Source: Gossypium raimondii (Eukaryota > Streptophyta > Magnoliopsida > Malvales > Malvaceae). From it: a stretch of DNA of 64,000 nt. Within the stretch, counting starts at the first letter, position 1, and every line of letters starts with the position of its first letter. Location of the stretch: contig NC_068572.1 in NCBI RefSeq assembly GCF_025698545.1, positions 62,001-126,000 of the forward strand, read 5' to 3'. The notes below the pieces were generated by a model. It was not told the DNA's origin. It did no database searches and saw nothing but the letters and a program-made list of their open reading frames with translations. Made by a program: the position numbers and the translations under genes. This document shows positions 1 through 14,100 of the stretch, piece by piece.

Positions 1-772
1 GCAGTTTTGATTGGTATTATTTGTGTATCAGTGGCGATAATGGAATGGAATGCTGCATTCCAGAGTTGGATTTGTGAAATGTATGATGTTCGAACTCCAG
101 ATACCCATCAGTTTTATTTGCAATTATTTCTGTTCCATATAATATTGAAGAAATGAATTTAAATTGTATTCCTATCCTCATTATACATGAGCAACGGTTT
201 CTTTTTTAAATGCAGAAATAACGCAAATAAGGACGTTACAGATTAAACTTACCTTTAAAAGTATCTAATGTTAACATACAAATATATAATTTATGATAAT
301 ATAAAATGAAACTAAATAGAGATTAAACGTTAAGAATTCTCGATTATCATCTTATATGACATTTACCAATTTCACTAATGAATTCCATTTAACGTTTAAT
401 ATTAGCCCAAATGTAGACTCAATAGAACATGCGGAAAGAACACTAAATCAGTAGCACAAATGTGCATACACCGGTATGCACTAAAGTGTCACTTCACTTG
501 CACCAAAGTGCGGTAGGTAATATCTAAATGCATGTCATGGTTGAAGTTAGGGATGTAATTGAACTCAAGAGGTGGTTTTATATTACAAAGTAGTTAAGAA
601 TGGTTGTTGTGTTGCATTAGAAGATGTTAACTATGTGTTGTTTTTTTTCTTTATAAAGAACATAGTAAATTTGCCTTTTTTATTTTGCAATGAGAGTTTT
701 CTTTTAAAGTTTCATATTTGAATCATATTACTGGTTTATTTTTAAAAAAAAATCCAACTCAAGCTTGACTAA
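1..772. other. intergenic, window edge
   Basis: AT-rich sequence with no recognisable gene. A frame open from base 1 to a stop near 156 on the + strand (about 51 codons) could be the tail of a gene cut by the window edge. It matches no family I know and may be chance. Confidence 0.4.
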
Positions 773-3733
773 TATAACAACCCGTTTTTCAATAGTGCTG
801 GAAACAGTGGTTTCAGAATCCTGTTTTTCGATGATCAAGTCTGTTATAAGGACTAAATCATAAAACTGTAAAAGTTAATCACTATTGATTTTTATTAGAT
901 AAAAAGGCTTAAATAATAATTATTCAAGGATCTAAATGGCAATTAGGCCAAATATATTGCCATGGGATGGTTTGTGCATAATTTTAGCAATTGTTTTGTT
1001 AAAAAATAAAGATAAATTATTGAAATTAAAACATTAATAAAAGAAAACCAAAGTGGAAAGAAAGAGAAAGACTTCATTCTCATCTTCTCCACCGAAATTT
1101 CCTCCATTGAAGAAGGTTAGAATCTTCAAAACTTTCAAAAGTTTGGCCCTTGCCTGGTAAGCCAATTTGAGTTCATTTTCTTATAATTTTTTTTATATAT
1201 TTTTGAGATTTTGGGAGTTTGATTTAGCTAGTCCAATGATCAATTTGTGAAATTATTTAAGATTTTAAATGTTACTATTTTTGAATTTTAAAGCTTTTGG
1301 TACTAAATTGATAGATTTTGAGCTTAGTTATGAAAAGGACTAATTTGTAAAGTGAAATTATTGTTTTAGTAAAAAGGACTAAAGTATAAATATTTTGAAA
1401 TTAGCATGAAATTTATGTAAATATAGGTATTAGAGGGTCAGTAGAGGATGATATCGAATCAGATTGAAAATCGAGCTTAAATGTGAAAGATATGATTATT
1501 TAGCTTAAAAGGAATTTGTGAAAATGTAATTAAAATGTCATATACATAAAATAAGATGTTCTAAGTTAATTGAAAATGATAATTTGAAATGAATTACCGT
1601 ATAGATATTTGGACCAACTAGTAAACAATCGATAAAAAAGGAAAAATTGAGGATTAGTCCCCGACATTGCACTTATTGTTGTTTTGGTCTGGTAAGTTTA
1701 TATGGTGTAATTATGTTTGTAAATGTATTGAATGGGTTTAAATTATGAAATTATATCGTATGATTGTATTTTGAATTGGTTATAAAATGGTACAAAAAGA
1801 TGAGAAATAGATTTAATTGTAAAGAAATGAGCTAATATGTTAAATGTACCCAGATGAACTTATGAAAGGATGGGATACAATTGGCATGTCAATATGGTTA
1901 ATTACATGTTGTACGGGATATGATATGAGGTGATACTAATGTATGGAGAATTTCATTGTTTAAAACAGAATCTAGCATTTGTTGTGGGTTATCGAGTTTT
2001 GTCTCTACGGAGACCACTGTTATTTAGTGTCTCTATGAAGACCCTCGTGTGTTCTGGAGGGATGTAATGTCTTATGACATTTGTTGCCTACGGCCTTAGC
2101 ACTTCAATGCTTAGGTGTGTATTAAAGTTATCGCTCGGACAAGCAATCTGGTGTGTTTTAGTGGTTACCAGCGTATCCGTATTTGTTTATTATATTTCAT
2201 TGAGCTAAACAGTTAGTGTAAAACGTAATATATCTGATTGATAATATGTATAGTATTTGAAAATGGTTATATGTTTGTAATGATGAAATGATGTATATGT
2301 TCAATGATTCTGATAGAATGTCACTGAATAGTAATGTATTATACATATTGAGAGGTTGTAAGATTGTAACTAATGAACTCACCTTACTGATGTGAAATGT
2401 GATGATAGGAAAGTCGTATAGTTACCTAATTCATTGTGTTAGTTGTGAATTGAGGTGACTTTACTATTTTAGCTCCTATGAACTTACTAAGCATATGAAA
2501 TGCTTACTCTGTTGTGTTTTCTTTGCTTGTAGTTATCTTTTGCGGAACAAGACAATTGGATCACTTTGGAACTCACACTATCAAATCTTTGATTCAATAG
2601 TCTTTTAACTGACCTAGTCTCGGTTATGTGGCATGTACATAGGAAATGTTTTGCATATTTGCTTACTATGAATGTTTATGAGTTTGATCCATAAAAGATG
2701 TTTGATTTTGGATGCTTACATGTTATATTTAAAAGTGTGTATGATGAGCCATAGTTGGAGATTATGAATGGCCAAATTTGAATATGAATGCTTAAGCTAT
2801 GGAAATGAGGTTACCATGGTTGATGGCCAGTGCTTGATATGTGGTGAATGGCAATTTTTGGATCAAATGACGCATGATGTCATATTGGTAAAAATGGATA
2901 TATGTGCATAGTTGACTTGTTATAAAATGTATTTGGAAATTTCCATGATTGAAGGTTAAATGGGATAAGTTGAAATGGTCATTGAAATTTGATTCAATGG
3001 AAGCATGTCTGGTTTAAGTTATGCATGAATAGGTGTCATGTTAAATGTTAATTGTGAAATGTTGGTTAGTGGATTGAAAATGTATGAATTGTAGAATATT
3101 GGTATGACTTGGGATTGGTTTTATGCTGGTTGGAAGTGTGGTTAGGGCACAAATTATATTTGATTTTGGTTTGAGCATGTAAAAGTACCAAAGTGTAAGA
3201 ATTTTTTATCATCTGGGTAAATGAATCAATACCAAGGATTAAGGTATCAATCCTTTACCAAATGAAAAGTGTTTTAAAACGACTGAATGTCAATTTGGTA
3301 TCGATATTTATCTTCAAAGATCGATACTTTATAAAGGTACTGATACGAATTGACTTGTGTCCAAAAATTTGAAAATGACGAAATGCCAAAATGGTATCAA
3401 TACCTAACTTGGAATCAATACTTGTGTATTTTAACTTGATTTTTGAAACATTGAAGCTAAAGGTGGTATCAGTACTTGACCTGAGTATATTTACCTATGC
3501 TCAAACTTTGAAAAGTTTACAGTTTGGTCCTTATTCATGCTCGGGCCAAATTTAGAGCTTTCATAAGCCCAATTGAGTTTTGAATTTACTTGTTTAACGT
3601 GTGGTGCATACATTTATATTAAGATTTGATGATTGAATGAATTTTTTTGAGTTTCGAATGTGAATTGCTCTAGTAACAAAAGTAGCATTCTGTAACTCGA
3701 GTTCGACGACCAAGCCGGGTGAAGGGTGTTACA
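773..3733. mobile_element. solo LTR-like fossil, probably Ty3/gypsy
   Basis: The left end is a worn form of the TGTAACACCC-type LTR start common in plant gypsy elements, and the right end is GGGTGTTACA. The flanks read actaa (768-772) and actat (3734-3738), which fits a 5-bp target-site duplication with one mismatch. No gag or pol similarity and no internal region is visible across about 2.96 kb, so it looks like a lone long terminal repeat left by recombination. Age is unknown because there is no partner LTR; the worn end suggests it is not recent. The family call rests on end motifs and length only. Confidence 0.55.
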
Positions 3734-4021
3734 ACTATTGTACTTATCTTTTGCTTTGGTATTGTTAATTATGTAGCTTAACAAGGTTTCTCTTTTGAGG
3801 ACATCAATAGTGTTTGAAGCATGGCTTCAATTAGTCTTTCGATTAACTTGACCATTCATATTGACCCAAGGTATATCTTTATTTGATTGTTATTTTCTAT
3901 TCGCAAGACTATTAATGTTTATTTTGCACCTTCCATATAAATTTTGTTGCATGCATTTATAAGTGAAATGTGTGTATATTATATTCTCTTAATATATTTG
4001 CATGTATCCGTAAGTGAAATT

Positions 4022-4059
<38 letters not shown>

Positions 4060-4906
4060 TTTCTTTCTATCTGTTTGTGTATATATATTTTTCTTTTCAT
4101 ATATTTTCGTTTTTATCTGTATGTGTGTGTGCATATACGTTTTATATATAATTCTTTCTATCATTCATATAAATTTAGCTGCATGCATCTCTGAAATGTG
4201 TATATATGTATATATATATATATGTATTTTTATGTACGTGTATAAATTTTTAAAGAATAAATTTTAAACAATTATAATTAACCATGTTACCTTATTCTAT
4301 CTTAGGTTTTAGGTTATACATAAAATATTCCTCATTCATAATATGATTTTTCCCACTAAGAAAATGTAAAGAAAATTTTAAGATTAACGTATATTAATAT
4401 GATAAATCAAATTGGTCCTTACTTTTCTTTTTCGAACTTCACTGAGTAAATTGGTGTTTTATTCTTGGTCAAATGTTTAATAATAGTGACTTGGTAATTA
4501 ATGTAGCAATTTTAGTGTAGTTTATAAATTAATAAAATTTCATAAAAATTAAAAAATTAATTTAATTAAAAATTGAAAGTTAAAAGCGAAAAATAAACAC
4601 ACACACAAAAAAAAAAAAAAAAACTGAACATTAGAATCATTATGCCTTGATAGATTATCTTCAGAAGTGTAGATGCCGTCGAAGATAAAATTATCTTTTA
4701 TTGGTGCTTTAAAATAGAGGCCATCCTAGTATAGTGTTATTCCGTAGGCATCTGGGCCTGCAAGCTCAGCCCTACACCTGCAATTTGATTTCCGGATGAA
4801 GATCGACCCGACTCTTCTTTTCCTTTCTGGCTCTGGCTGGTGCTAGAAAAAGGAAAAACCCAAGACCCTGCGCTTGCTGTTTGCTGTTTGCTCGAAGAGG
4901 AAATAA
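3734..4906. other. intergenic with AT microsatellites
   Basis: No gene is seen. The stretch holds a (TA)n tract at about 4024-4057, a shorter one near 4207-4222 and an A-run near 4607-4623. The promoter and 5'UTR of the acyltransferase gene must lie in its last few hundred bases, but I see no clear TATA box. Confidence 0.6.
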
Positions 4907-7856
4907 ATGGGAAGGAAAATGGAATGGGCAGGCAGGGAGAAGCACATGAGAGGAATACCTAGGAAGATGGTGTTTCTGGCAGTGGGGGCATTCGCCAAGG
5001 CGGTAGCAACTCTTCTCAACACCACCTCCGTTCATAATGCTGATACCCTCATTCGTCTTGTGCGTTCTCGACCCCCTGGCATACCACTCCTCACTGTTAG
5101 TAATCACATGTCTACGTGGGCGCTCCACCCTTGAATCCTTCTTTCTTCTTTACTTTGTCTTATTAGATACGATTCATATTTTCATCTGCTTTGCAGCTTG
5201 GATGATCCACTTCTTTGGGGGTTCAAAGGTTTCCCCTCCTTGGATGCCAATTTGGCACGATGGGTACTTGCTGCTGAAGACATTTGTTTTAAGAATTCTG
5301 TGCTCACTTATTTTTTTAGACTTGGTATGCCCCATTTTTCTTTCCCACTGCTACTGCCACTCTTCTACTATCTGTCTCTTTAACAAAAACTATTTTCAGT
5401 TATCATATCACTAGCTTATCAGTTCGATTCTTTTGTTAGCTTTCACTTGACTTTAACAAATATTGTTGAATTTACATCTAAACACCCATATTAAGTTGAA
5501 GAATATTATTTAGATTAAGAGTTACTATCTAGAGTCGAAAGATAAGTTAACATAAGCTAAGAAACACACCAATGCAGATTCTCTGTCTACCACCAGACTG
5601 CTGATTCTTTTTCACTTACTGAATGCTCAGTTCTCCTCCACTACAGTTGGGTTTTACAGGCTTTGGTCAAAACACACGGATTTTGATTGACTCTTTCATG
5701 GGTCTGATTTTGCTCAAAATATGACCGGTTGTCTGACTGCCCTCACTGATCCACGTTTAAAAATCATGCTTTTACATATTGTAGGTACTTGCATTAGGTA
5801 TTGTTGGAAATTCCTTTTGAATTGTGAATTTTCATCATTATTAATTAATATGTTACTTCTTGTATGAGTTATGCTACTAACTAAAACCTTTGTTTATACA
5901 TAGAAGAAATCTTCTGTCAACTTGGTTGGGTTTTTGAAAGACCAGATAGTATTAATGTAAAGGTTTGTCTCTGAAATTGTAAATTGTGCAGGTAAATGCA
6001 TACCTATTACAAGGGGTGCTGGAATTTATCAGGAATACATGAACGAAGCTCTTCAATGCTTAAACAATGGAGCCTGGGTATTTCACCTAAACTTATACTA
6101 TTGTTATTTTGAAATTTTGGTAAATCTTTTGTTTCATGAGATTGTTGGATTTTTCTGAGCTCGTTAATAGATCAAGGTAGACGTCCGTTTTTCAAGGAAA
6201 TAAATCAAGAAAAGAAATAGCAACACTAACTTTGCTGAGAGCACCCTTGAATTAAACTATATTTGAGAAAAGCAAACTCCTAAGAGACTGAGAATTGCTT
6301 GGGCTTCTGTACTTTCATTGATTAATACACTAACTTGTTTTTAGAATGGTTCTAAACCTTGTAAATAATTTTTTGTTGGTGTAATGAGATTCCTTTCTCA
6401 AATATGGCTGCTTCATGGCTTTAAGCTTCCTAAATTTTCTACTATTAACTGGCAGCTACATACATTTCCTGAAGGTAAAGTATCCCAAGAAGATGCACCT
6501 ATAAGACGATTAAAATGGGGAACAGCTAGTCTGATTGTTCGTGCCCATGTGACTCCTATAGTTCTTCCGATGGTTCATAGTGGGTTTGAAGAGGTTAGAT
6601 ATCTTTCATAAGTTGCCCTTTGTGTTTCCTCTGAGTGGATATTGTTTGTTGAGCTCGTAGAATTAATTTCCTGGGTCTGTATAAATTTCTTTCTCATGAT
6701 TGTGAACATTCTGCATGAATGAGTTGACTATGATATTTGATCTACATGTGCCAGTTTGACCATAACCCTCTTAGGAAATCGGCTTCCCTAGTTTGGGTTT
6801 TGTTTTGATGCAGTAATAGTTTGCATTGGAAGATTCATAATAACAATATTAGATTGATGTCGTAATTCTTGTCAGCAAAATGAAATTGACTGATAAAATG
6901 CAATTCCATGATTAAAGGATTCAGTTGAACTTAGGTGAACAATGATTTAATAAAATAAAACAACAGGTTTTTTTTGCCTTTCAATTTCTTGCCAATGCGT
7001 CATCTCTTTTATGTATTGATCCTCTGGCATGGAGCCTAGAAGTGCTGGCTGGAAGTTCCATATACTGTTGTTATTGTTTTTTGGATAATCACATCACCGA
7101 AGACAATAATTAACTCTTCAGACAGTTGGAATCCTAACAATGATCTCAAGTATTGTAAAATATTCTCTATGCTACAGGCAGGCTGTGAAAGCCAGTTCGT
7201 ATGCCGTTAAAGTGTATGTCTGGTTTGCGGCTGCTAAATTCATTTGACTCGTACAATTCAGTATAAATGTTTTATTCAATAATGGGTTTATGTCAGTAGA
7301 AAGCAGTTGTTTTACGGCGTCTTTACATTTAGACCAATAAGCAAGAGAATTGTGGATGGTGTCCCTTGCATCCGATATTTAGACCAATATGCAGAAGTAA
7401 GGTACACATGGTTTTCTTGTAGCAGCTCTTTGATACTTGGATTGCATTGAACTGCATGTTGAAGTAGAGAAAATATGATGAGCTTGTTTTTTTTTAATGT
7501 TCAGATGTGGATTACTGAATAACTTATTAAATTTGAGTTGTTTGGTCGGTTGGGGTCTTCAACAGGTGATGCCGGAGAAGTTTTTTCTTGACAGAAGGCC
7601 TCCTTTTCCATTATGCAATAAGAAAATAAAAATTATGATTGGACAGCCTCTAGAATTTGATATTCCTAAATTGACGGAGTTGGCAATTTCAAAGTCTAGT
7701 GGTGATGTATTTTCTTCAACAACAACGTCTAGAGGATGGCCCGTTATCTCCTTTTTTGGATTGGATTTGGATGAAGCAGCGCAGAGGTATCTCTACTCAA
7801 GTATTTCAGAGGAAATACAAAGTGCCATGGAGGAGTTACGAAGTTCCTTAAAATAG
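4907..7856 (+). CDS. Tafazzin-like acyltransferase (plant N-acyl-PE synthase type)
   Basis: Five exons: 4907-5115, 5197-5324, 5992-6077, 6456-6593, 7566-7856, all with GT-AG introns. They join in frame to 283 residues, close to the length I recall for Arabidopsis At1g78690 (about 284). The PlsC/glycerolipid acyltransferase signature HMSTLDD (H-X4-D) is formed across the exon 1/2 junction near residues 67-73. The downstream blocks ITRGAG and FPEGKVSQ, the usual acyl-acceptor and phosphate-binding motifs, come from exons 3 and 4. Family knowledge: tafazzins remodel cardiolipin in mitochondria, and the Arabidopsis homologue acylates lyso-PE/PE to give N-acyl-PE. Which activity applies here cannot be read from the sequence. 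An N-terminal hydrophobic stretch near residues 20-35 is a plausible membrane anchor. The start at 4907 is the first ATG of the open frame that precedes the conserved region. Stop is TAG. Confidence 0.9.
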
Positions 7857-8414
7857 ATTTTTTTTAATGGATAGTCCCATTTGAATTTAAGGGTTATATT
7901 TGTGGCGCTAGAGGGTGCCTGTTGTTGGAAACTAATTTTGCGGAGTTGCGATCAATTAATGATCCAAATATTTATGGAAGCTCTTAAACCACACTTGGCA
8001 ATATTTGGGTTTTTCTTACTAGGGAAAACCATTCTCTCTTATACTTTGGGTTGAAGAGATTAAATCAGATATTGCAGAGGAGCCATTAATGTAATCCGAT
8101 CTGTATGGTTGGATGAATTTTTCCCCTTTATTTATAATTACGGTTGCTTTTTGTTTATTATATTATTTTTTAAGAATTATATGTATGTTGTTATTTGAAA
8201 TAATAATAAAAATAGTAGTAATAATTTAGAAAAAAAATACTAGTGTTAGTAATATAAATAATAGTAACAAGAATAATAAAATTGATAAATAAAGGATTAA
8301 GAAGTACAAGGCAAATAATTAAATGTCTAAACTCTTCAACCTAAATTAAGAGCTAATAAAAATTTACATGCATTTCGTGAAGTCCAAATTTAAATAAATT
8401 AGGGAAGAAGGGCC
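7857..8414. other. convergent intergenic / 3'UTRs
   Basis: Short spacer between the convergent acyltransferase and CHX genes. It must hold both 3'UTRs. AT-rich, with nothing else recognised. Confidence 0.6.
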
Positions 8415-11126
8415 TTACACCCTCAGAATTTGCTTCTGCACCACCAACACAGAATCCGCATCAACAAAATCAGAAGATGAAACATAGTCCCCAATAATCC
8501 CAAGCTCTTCTTGGTTATCTGTCCAAGTTGACAACCCTTCCAAAAGACTTTCATTTATCCCTTGTTTCCTTCCCACGATCCATAGATGATAAAATTTCTC
8601 TTCCGCCATTGCCTTTATTGCTGCAGCTGTATCTGCTCCATCTTTTACCACTACCTCTCTGTAAATCACTCTCTCATTTGCTTCGTTCTTCACCCAGAAC
8701 CACGTTACCAGCCCATCGTCAAGCTTCTTTTGCCTTTCATCGTCTCCTTCGGGGTTTGAAGAAAGAAACCTCACCAAAGTTAGAGAGACATTGGGGTTGG
8801 CAACCATATGATCTGCATATGCAAGGCATTCTCTAGAGTCTGGTCCTCCCAGAAATAGCACAATAAAGTCGTGAGACGTAGTGCCCCCGGAGCAGCGAGT
8901 CAAGGGTAGGTGCCACCGGTGGGCCTTGTCAATCAGAAGTCCAACGGAGCAAGGTGCATGGGATAATACTTCGGTGTTCAACGTCTGCCCTCCACCCCAT
9001 TGCTCAGCTGTGCCCATCTCCCCATCGTATTGCCTCTCCAATGGCAAAATGATAATAGTAGCCTTGCTGTTCAAAGCTAGCTTGCACACGTCCTGAAACA
9101 TCGTACGCTTCGCTGCTAAAGCTGTGAAGAAATGGAGCTTAACGCTTTCATCTCTGTTTTCTTGATAGAGAATGAGAGCGTGGCGGATTGCTTCCGAGTC
9201 GGGAAACCTGATGGAAAGGTCATCCGGATCCGGATCATTGTCGTGGTCTATGAACACAGGGTTAGCACGGCCAATGAGCTCCACAAGGTGGAAAGCGTAA
9301 ACGGACAAAGGGTTTTGAAGCGTAGGATAAGTGACTTCAAGAAGGTTAACCAGGCTTGGAACGCTTTTCTTGTCCCGGATGCACACAAGAATCCGAACTT
9401 CTTCACCCGGTGGGGTATGTTGAATGGTTCTCCTCTTGAGTACCTTGTAAGGCTTTGAGGGATCATATATAACACTGATCAAAGGTGTAAGAGTTGCCAA
9501 TAATATCGTTGTTAGAAATATCATCATGGAGAAACCTGGTAGCCGTATCATCTGCTCCATTTTTGTATCGTAAGTAAACACAAATCAGATGAGATATATG
9601 GTTGGTTCTATTATGACTTTACTACCTACCTACTGCCTGCCTAGTATTTGTTAGCAATTCTAAGATAAAGTGGAAGAAAAAAAAAAGGACACATACATAC
9701 ATACATACATTTTTGTCCACCCAATGGATGTACAGAGCAAGCTCCACTTGGCCCCTCAAGCTCAAAACAAGGCTGAGAGTGAGGCTGTCTCTCGACGGGA
9801 CAGCTACCATGAAGGCACCTATCATAGTTGCCAGGAATTTTGACACATAACCTGAAATAACCATGGTAAATAGTGGCCCCAATGTCGTCCAGCCAGCTTC
9901 AGTCATTGCAGAAAAATCTGTGTGGAGCCCGATAAATGCAAATGCAAATGGCATCATTATTTCCTTCAAAATTGTCTCACTTTTCTCCACCAAGGTTGCC
10001 CCTAGCGGCGGCCCGTTTGGAATCAACAACCCTAGGCAGAATGGGCCGAAAGCAACGGCTAAGCCGAACATGTCCGTCAAGAAGCCAACCACGAACACTC
10101 CCAACAAAATGGCAACCACATAAGACTCATGCACTGCTTGTCCTTCAGGGGTGTGGTCGATGATCCACAACAGTGCTGGTCGGATGGCAGAAAGTAAGAA
10201 AGCTACAAGAACCACCATGGATATCAGATACCAAACAAGAGTTCCAGCCGATATATCCACTTGTTTCAATGCCTCGAAAACCGTTATGAAATTCATCCCA
10301 ATGCTATCGCTAATTAGTGCTACGGACAAGGCCATATTTCCAACCTCAGAGCTAAGCAGGTTTAATTCTTCAAGTACAGTATAGTGGATGGGGAATGTTG
10401 TTACCGACAAACCTGACGCAATTCCCCCAATTGACGATATTTTCGCCATTTCATTGTCCATTAATTTTCGAATAATTAACCCAATCGCCATCACTGTTAG
10501 GAAAGGTAGCATAACGCTCACCATGGCAATATAAAGATGTTTTTTCCCTGATCGTTTTATCAAGGTTAGATCCATTTTAACGCCACTTACAAACACCCAT
10601 AACATTAACGCAAATATTCCCAAAGTTCTCAGTACGAAACGGGAATACAGGGGAAACATGATTTCGTTAAACCGCTTGCTCTTCCCTAGAAGACATGGTC
10701 CAATGATGATGCCCGCCTTGATTTAATTTTTCCAAGCAGACGTGGAAGCTTATTAACATGAAGAATATGAATAAGAAAAAGAAAGAAAAAAGAATATAAG
10801 ATACTCACAATTAACTCAGCAACCAACCTAGGCTGTCTGAAAGGCTTTAGAAGAAAGCGAACCGTCTGGATGAGGAAAATCATCAATATTAGATCCGCAA
10901 GGACCATATCGTAGGAGACAAAAATAGGGTTTTGGCCATAGAAAATGCCGAAGGCATGAGACCCTTGTGCTCTCACACATACCAGTGGCACTGCTGCAGT
11001 GCCTCGGTTGGAGGTATGGAACTTAGCACCTGTCATGTCCATTCTGGTGTGGTAGGCTTGTGAATGGGCTAGCCATGTCCATGCATTAGACTTCAAGGGC
11101 TGACCAGCTGGGAAAACCCTAACCAT
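8415..11126 (-). CDS. Cation/H+ exchanger, CHX family (CPA2)
   Basis: Three exons on the minus strand, 11126-10809, 10716-9709 and 9551-8415, joining in frame to 820 residues, the usual CHX length. Exon 1 carries the family signature LLKPFRQPR just before the first conserved helices. The exon 1/2 junction rebuilds ELIAGIIIGP, the standard CHX block. Exon 2 is almost all transmembrane helices of the Na+/H+ exchanger domain, and SLRGQVELALYIHW marks its end. Exon 3 is the long hydrophilic C-terminal half (about 380 residues) with the Usp-like fold typical of CHXs. These proteins exchange K+ or Na+ for H+ at endomembranes or the plasma membrane, often in pollen; the CHX15 subgroup is my best guess, weakly held. 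An in-frame stop lies four codons upstream of the ATG. A second start at residue 29 would give about 792 residues and is possible. The second intron's donor sits in a GTAT repeat. Confidence 0.88.
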
Positions 11127-14100
11127 CCCGTAAACTTATGTACTATCATGCAACAATACAAAAAGGAGAAATTTTTGGTTTTTCTTTCCTTAAGGTCTTG
11201 GTCGTCTTGTTTTCTTAAAATAAAAATGAACGAGTCTCGAGTTTAATCGAAGTCTCTACCGCTTGAAAAATAATTTGTATATACTATAAAAGGAAAACAT
11301 GTCAATTATATACATTGGAATCAGGGAATTTGTATTGGCATGCATGTTACAAAATCATCATCAAGGATATACAGCAAAACAAATCTTCCCATAAAGAGAT
11401 CTCAGTGCAATGTTTATATTTCTTTTTTGGGGGTGGTTTGGATACCAAAAACATGTTGCCAAGGAAGTGATAGTTTTGCTAATTTGTCGTGGAAACCACA
11501 AGAGGAAGCAATGGCTCTTGGCTCATAGCGAGAGGGGAAGAGAAATTAAATGCTGAAACTTAGGCATCTGTTTTGCTTCTGCTTAATTAATTCATCTGTG
11601 AGTTCAAGGATTTTATATGTATTGCGGGCAATCATCAAGACCCACATTGTGAACTGTGATGCTTAGTAAATTTGAATGATTCCCTTCCACACATACATAG
11701 GCTGTAAAATAATGAAATCAACTAAAACGATACAGTTTAACTCGGAGAAATTAAGATGATCATAACACGTTTCCAATTCTGAAGAAGACAAAGTGGTAGG
11801 TAACCAAACTTGTTCTATACCATTCTCTTCAAAGCCAAGGGAACAAAGAACAATGAGAAGATGCTGCTAAAACATTACCATCAAATCACATCATTACCCC
11901 ACAAAGCCAAAGATCAAACATGACAGCAATATTACCACAATGCTCTGATCTTAATTTTTAGACACATGTTTTCTTATTTTATATGTTTTTTTTAGTTTTT
12001 AAATTTTAATATAATCAATTTTTTTTTATTTCTGTCAGTTTCTAGGTAGTGGTTTTTTTTCTTTTTCTTTTTCAATTTTCATTCTTTTTAATTTTAATCA
12101 AATACAAAGTTGGATAACACGTAATTTTTTTCAATTTTATGCTAACTTTTTTAAAGATTTTTTAATTTTTAATTGTTAGTTTCAGTTTTTCAATTCTTGT
12201 TTGCTTATAATTTTTTATCATTTTAAAATTTTATTTTTTATTTTTGATTTCAAAATTTTCAAATTTCATTTTTTTATATGTTTTTATCCTTGTTGATACA
12301 TTGTACAACAAGGAAGGACAACAAAGAGAATATAAGAGGAGATAGTGGTGGTGCTGTGAAAGTCAATTCACCAAAAAAGTCAGAGAGTTAGAACAATGAC
12401 AAAAGGACAAACTGTTTGCTTGAGGAAATAATTGCTCTGGGTAATTTTAGGGTGCTTGAGAGTCAATCCCCTCTTTCTCGATAGTGAGTCTTCTTGGCCA
12501 CTAGTGTGATGTGACATATCATCATGGAGGGAATTATCTTCATCTAATAGGTGAAGGATGTGCAACGTGAGACCATTCTGTTATGCATTCGATCAGTATG
12601 AAGTTATTATACTCAGTTAGAATCTATAAGGATTCAAATACGTGTTCACACCTAAAAAGTTAATGCCTTGGCATCTCTGAAGACAACAAAGGGTAAAGAT
12701 CCTCCTTGGTGTAATGGATGGTCGAAGGTGAGGAGGGTCAATATCCTCCATTTCAAGGTGGGTGGCTAAGAGAAGCATTTTGTTAGATGAAGTCAATGGA
12801 AAGTCAACACTATCTGAATTGTTGACACGTATCTCAAAGACAAAAATATATAACAACAATGATCCATTTTGTAGGGGTTAGGGTCTTGCCTACCCTTTTA
12901 CATTTACCCTTTTTATTCTAAATTTGTTGTGAACTAAAATTAAATTAATTTTTGGAGTTACCAAGTTATATTGCGTGGGTTGTGATCATTTCATTTCATG
13001 TACTCTCATTTATATATTTGAAATTTCAGCTTATGTTGTAACAATATATATTTTAATCTAAAAATAATGTTTTAATTTAGTAAAGAAAATCTCATAATTG
13101 AAGAATATTGAACTTTTATAAAAAGTTTGTTATCGAAATAGACAAGACTTGTTACAGGTAAATAATTTTGACTTTTTTATCCAACTGACCCAAAATAATT
13201 AATTATTTACAAAAATAACTCGTTCTCCATAGTGCCCGCAGGTGCCACCTGACACATCGACGGCACCGCACCCCAATGATGACCCAATCATCGGTTTTTT
13301 TTAAATTAGGATGCCATGTGACAAGCAGCACCAATCTGTATTTTTTAAAATTCCCGTTAAAAATATGAGTATTCAAGAAGGGAAAAGATATTTTTAATGG
13401 GTATCACCTGATATATAAATTTAAAATATATATTTATTTTTGGTGCCATCGGTGCGTCAATCAGCACCGATGGGAATTTAAAAGAAAATAGGTGAAACAA
13501 AAAAAAGATAAAAAAATTGAAAAAAAATAAAGGGGGAAGGTTGGGACTTGCTTCATTGGTGGTTCTTGGCTTGTCAATGTCACTATCAAGTGGATGAAAT
13601 ATTATTTAAAAATAATAATTTTAATGAGGTGAGAGTAAGGAAGAAAGAGATCTAAAATAAAAATAGGAGGAGAGAGAGAGATGAGAGAAATATAGAGAGA
13701 TTAGAGAGAGAAAGTTAAATATAGAAAATAGAGAATGAAATATAAGAATGAAAAACCCTATTTAATATTATATTCTCTTTCATCTCTATTTTCTATATTT
13801 ATTATTCTCTTTCCTTTCCCATCTCTCTTTTTCTTTCCCATTCGAATTTCTCTTCTTCTTCTCAATTGGGTAAAAAAGAAAAGAATTTTACTTTCACTGC
13901 ATGCGCACTATTACTCATGTACCTATTTATTTTCTGCATGTTTTAAAACATTCCCATGCATGAACTACCATTTAGCCATGCGGATTTCTCGATTACTTTG
14001 AAATTGCAAGACTTGAAGAGCCCAAGGCATGGGCAGGGCTAACGGGAAAAGTACGAAAAATAAACTTCAAATTATTTCATGATAATATCCAAAAATTCCC

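Noticed and set aside
1-156. Open frame running off the left edge of the window
   Set aside because: About 51 codons with no family match; could be a gene end or chance, not decidable here.
4772-5128. 118-codon minus-strand frame over the first acyltransferase exon
   Set aside because: It is antisense to a well-supported exon and matches no family; shadow frame.
12380-12859. Minus-strand open frames that look like worn retroelement coding sequence
   Set aside because: Too short and too degraded to name a family or boundaries by eye.
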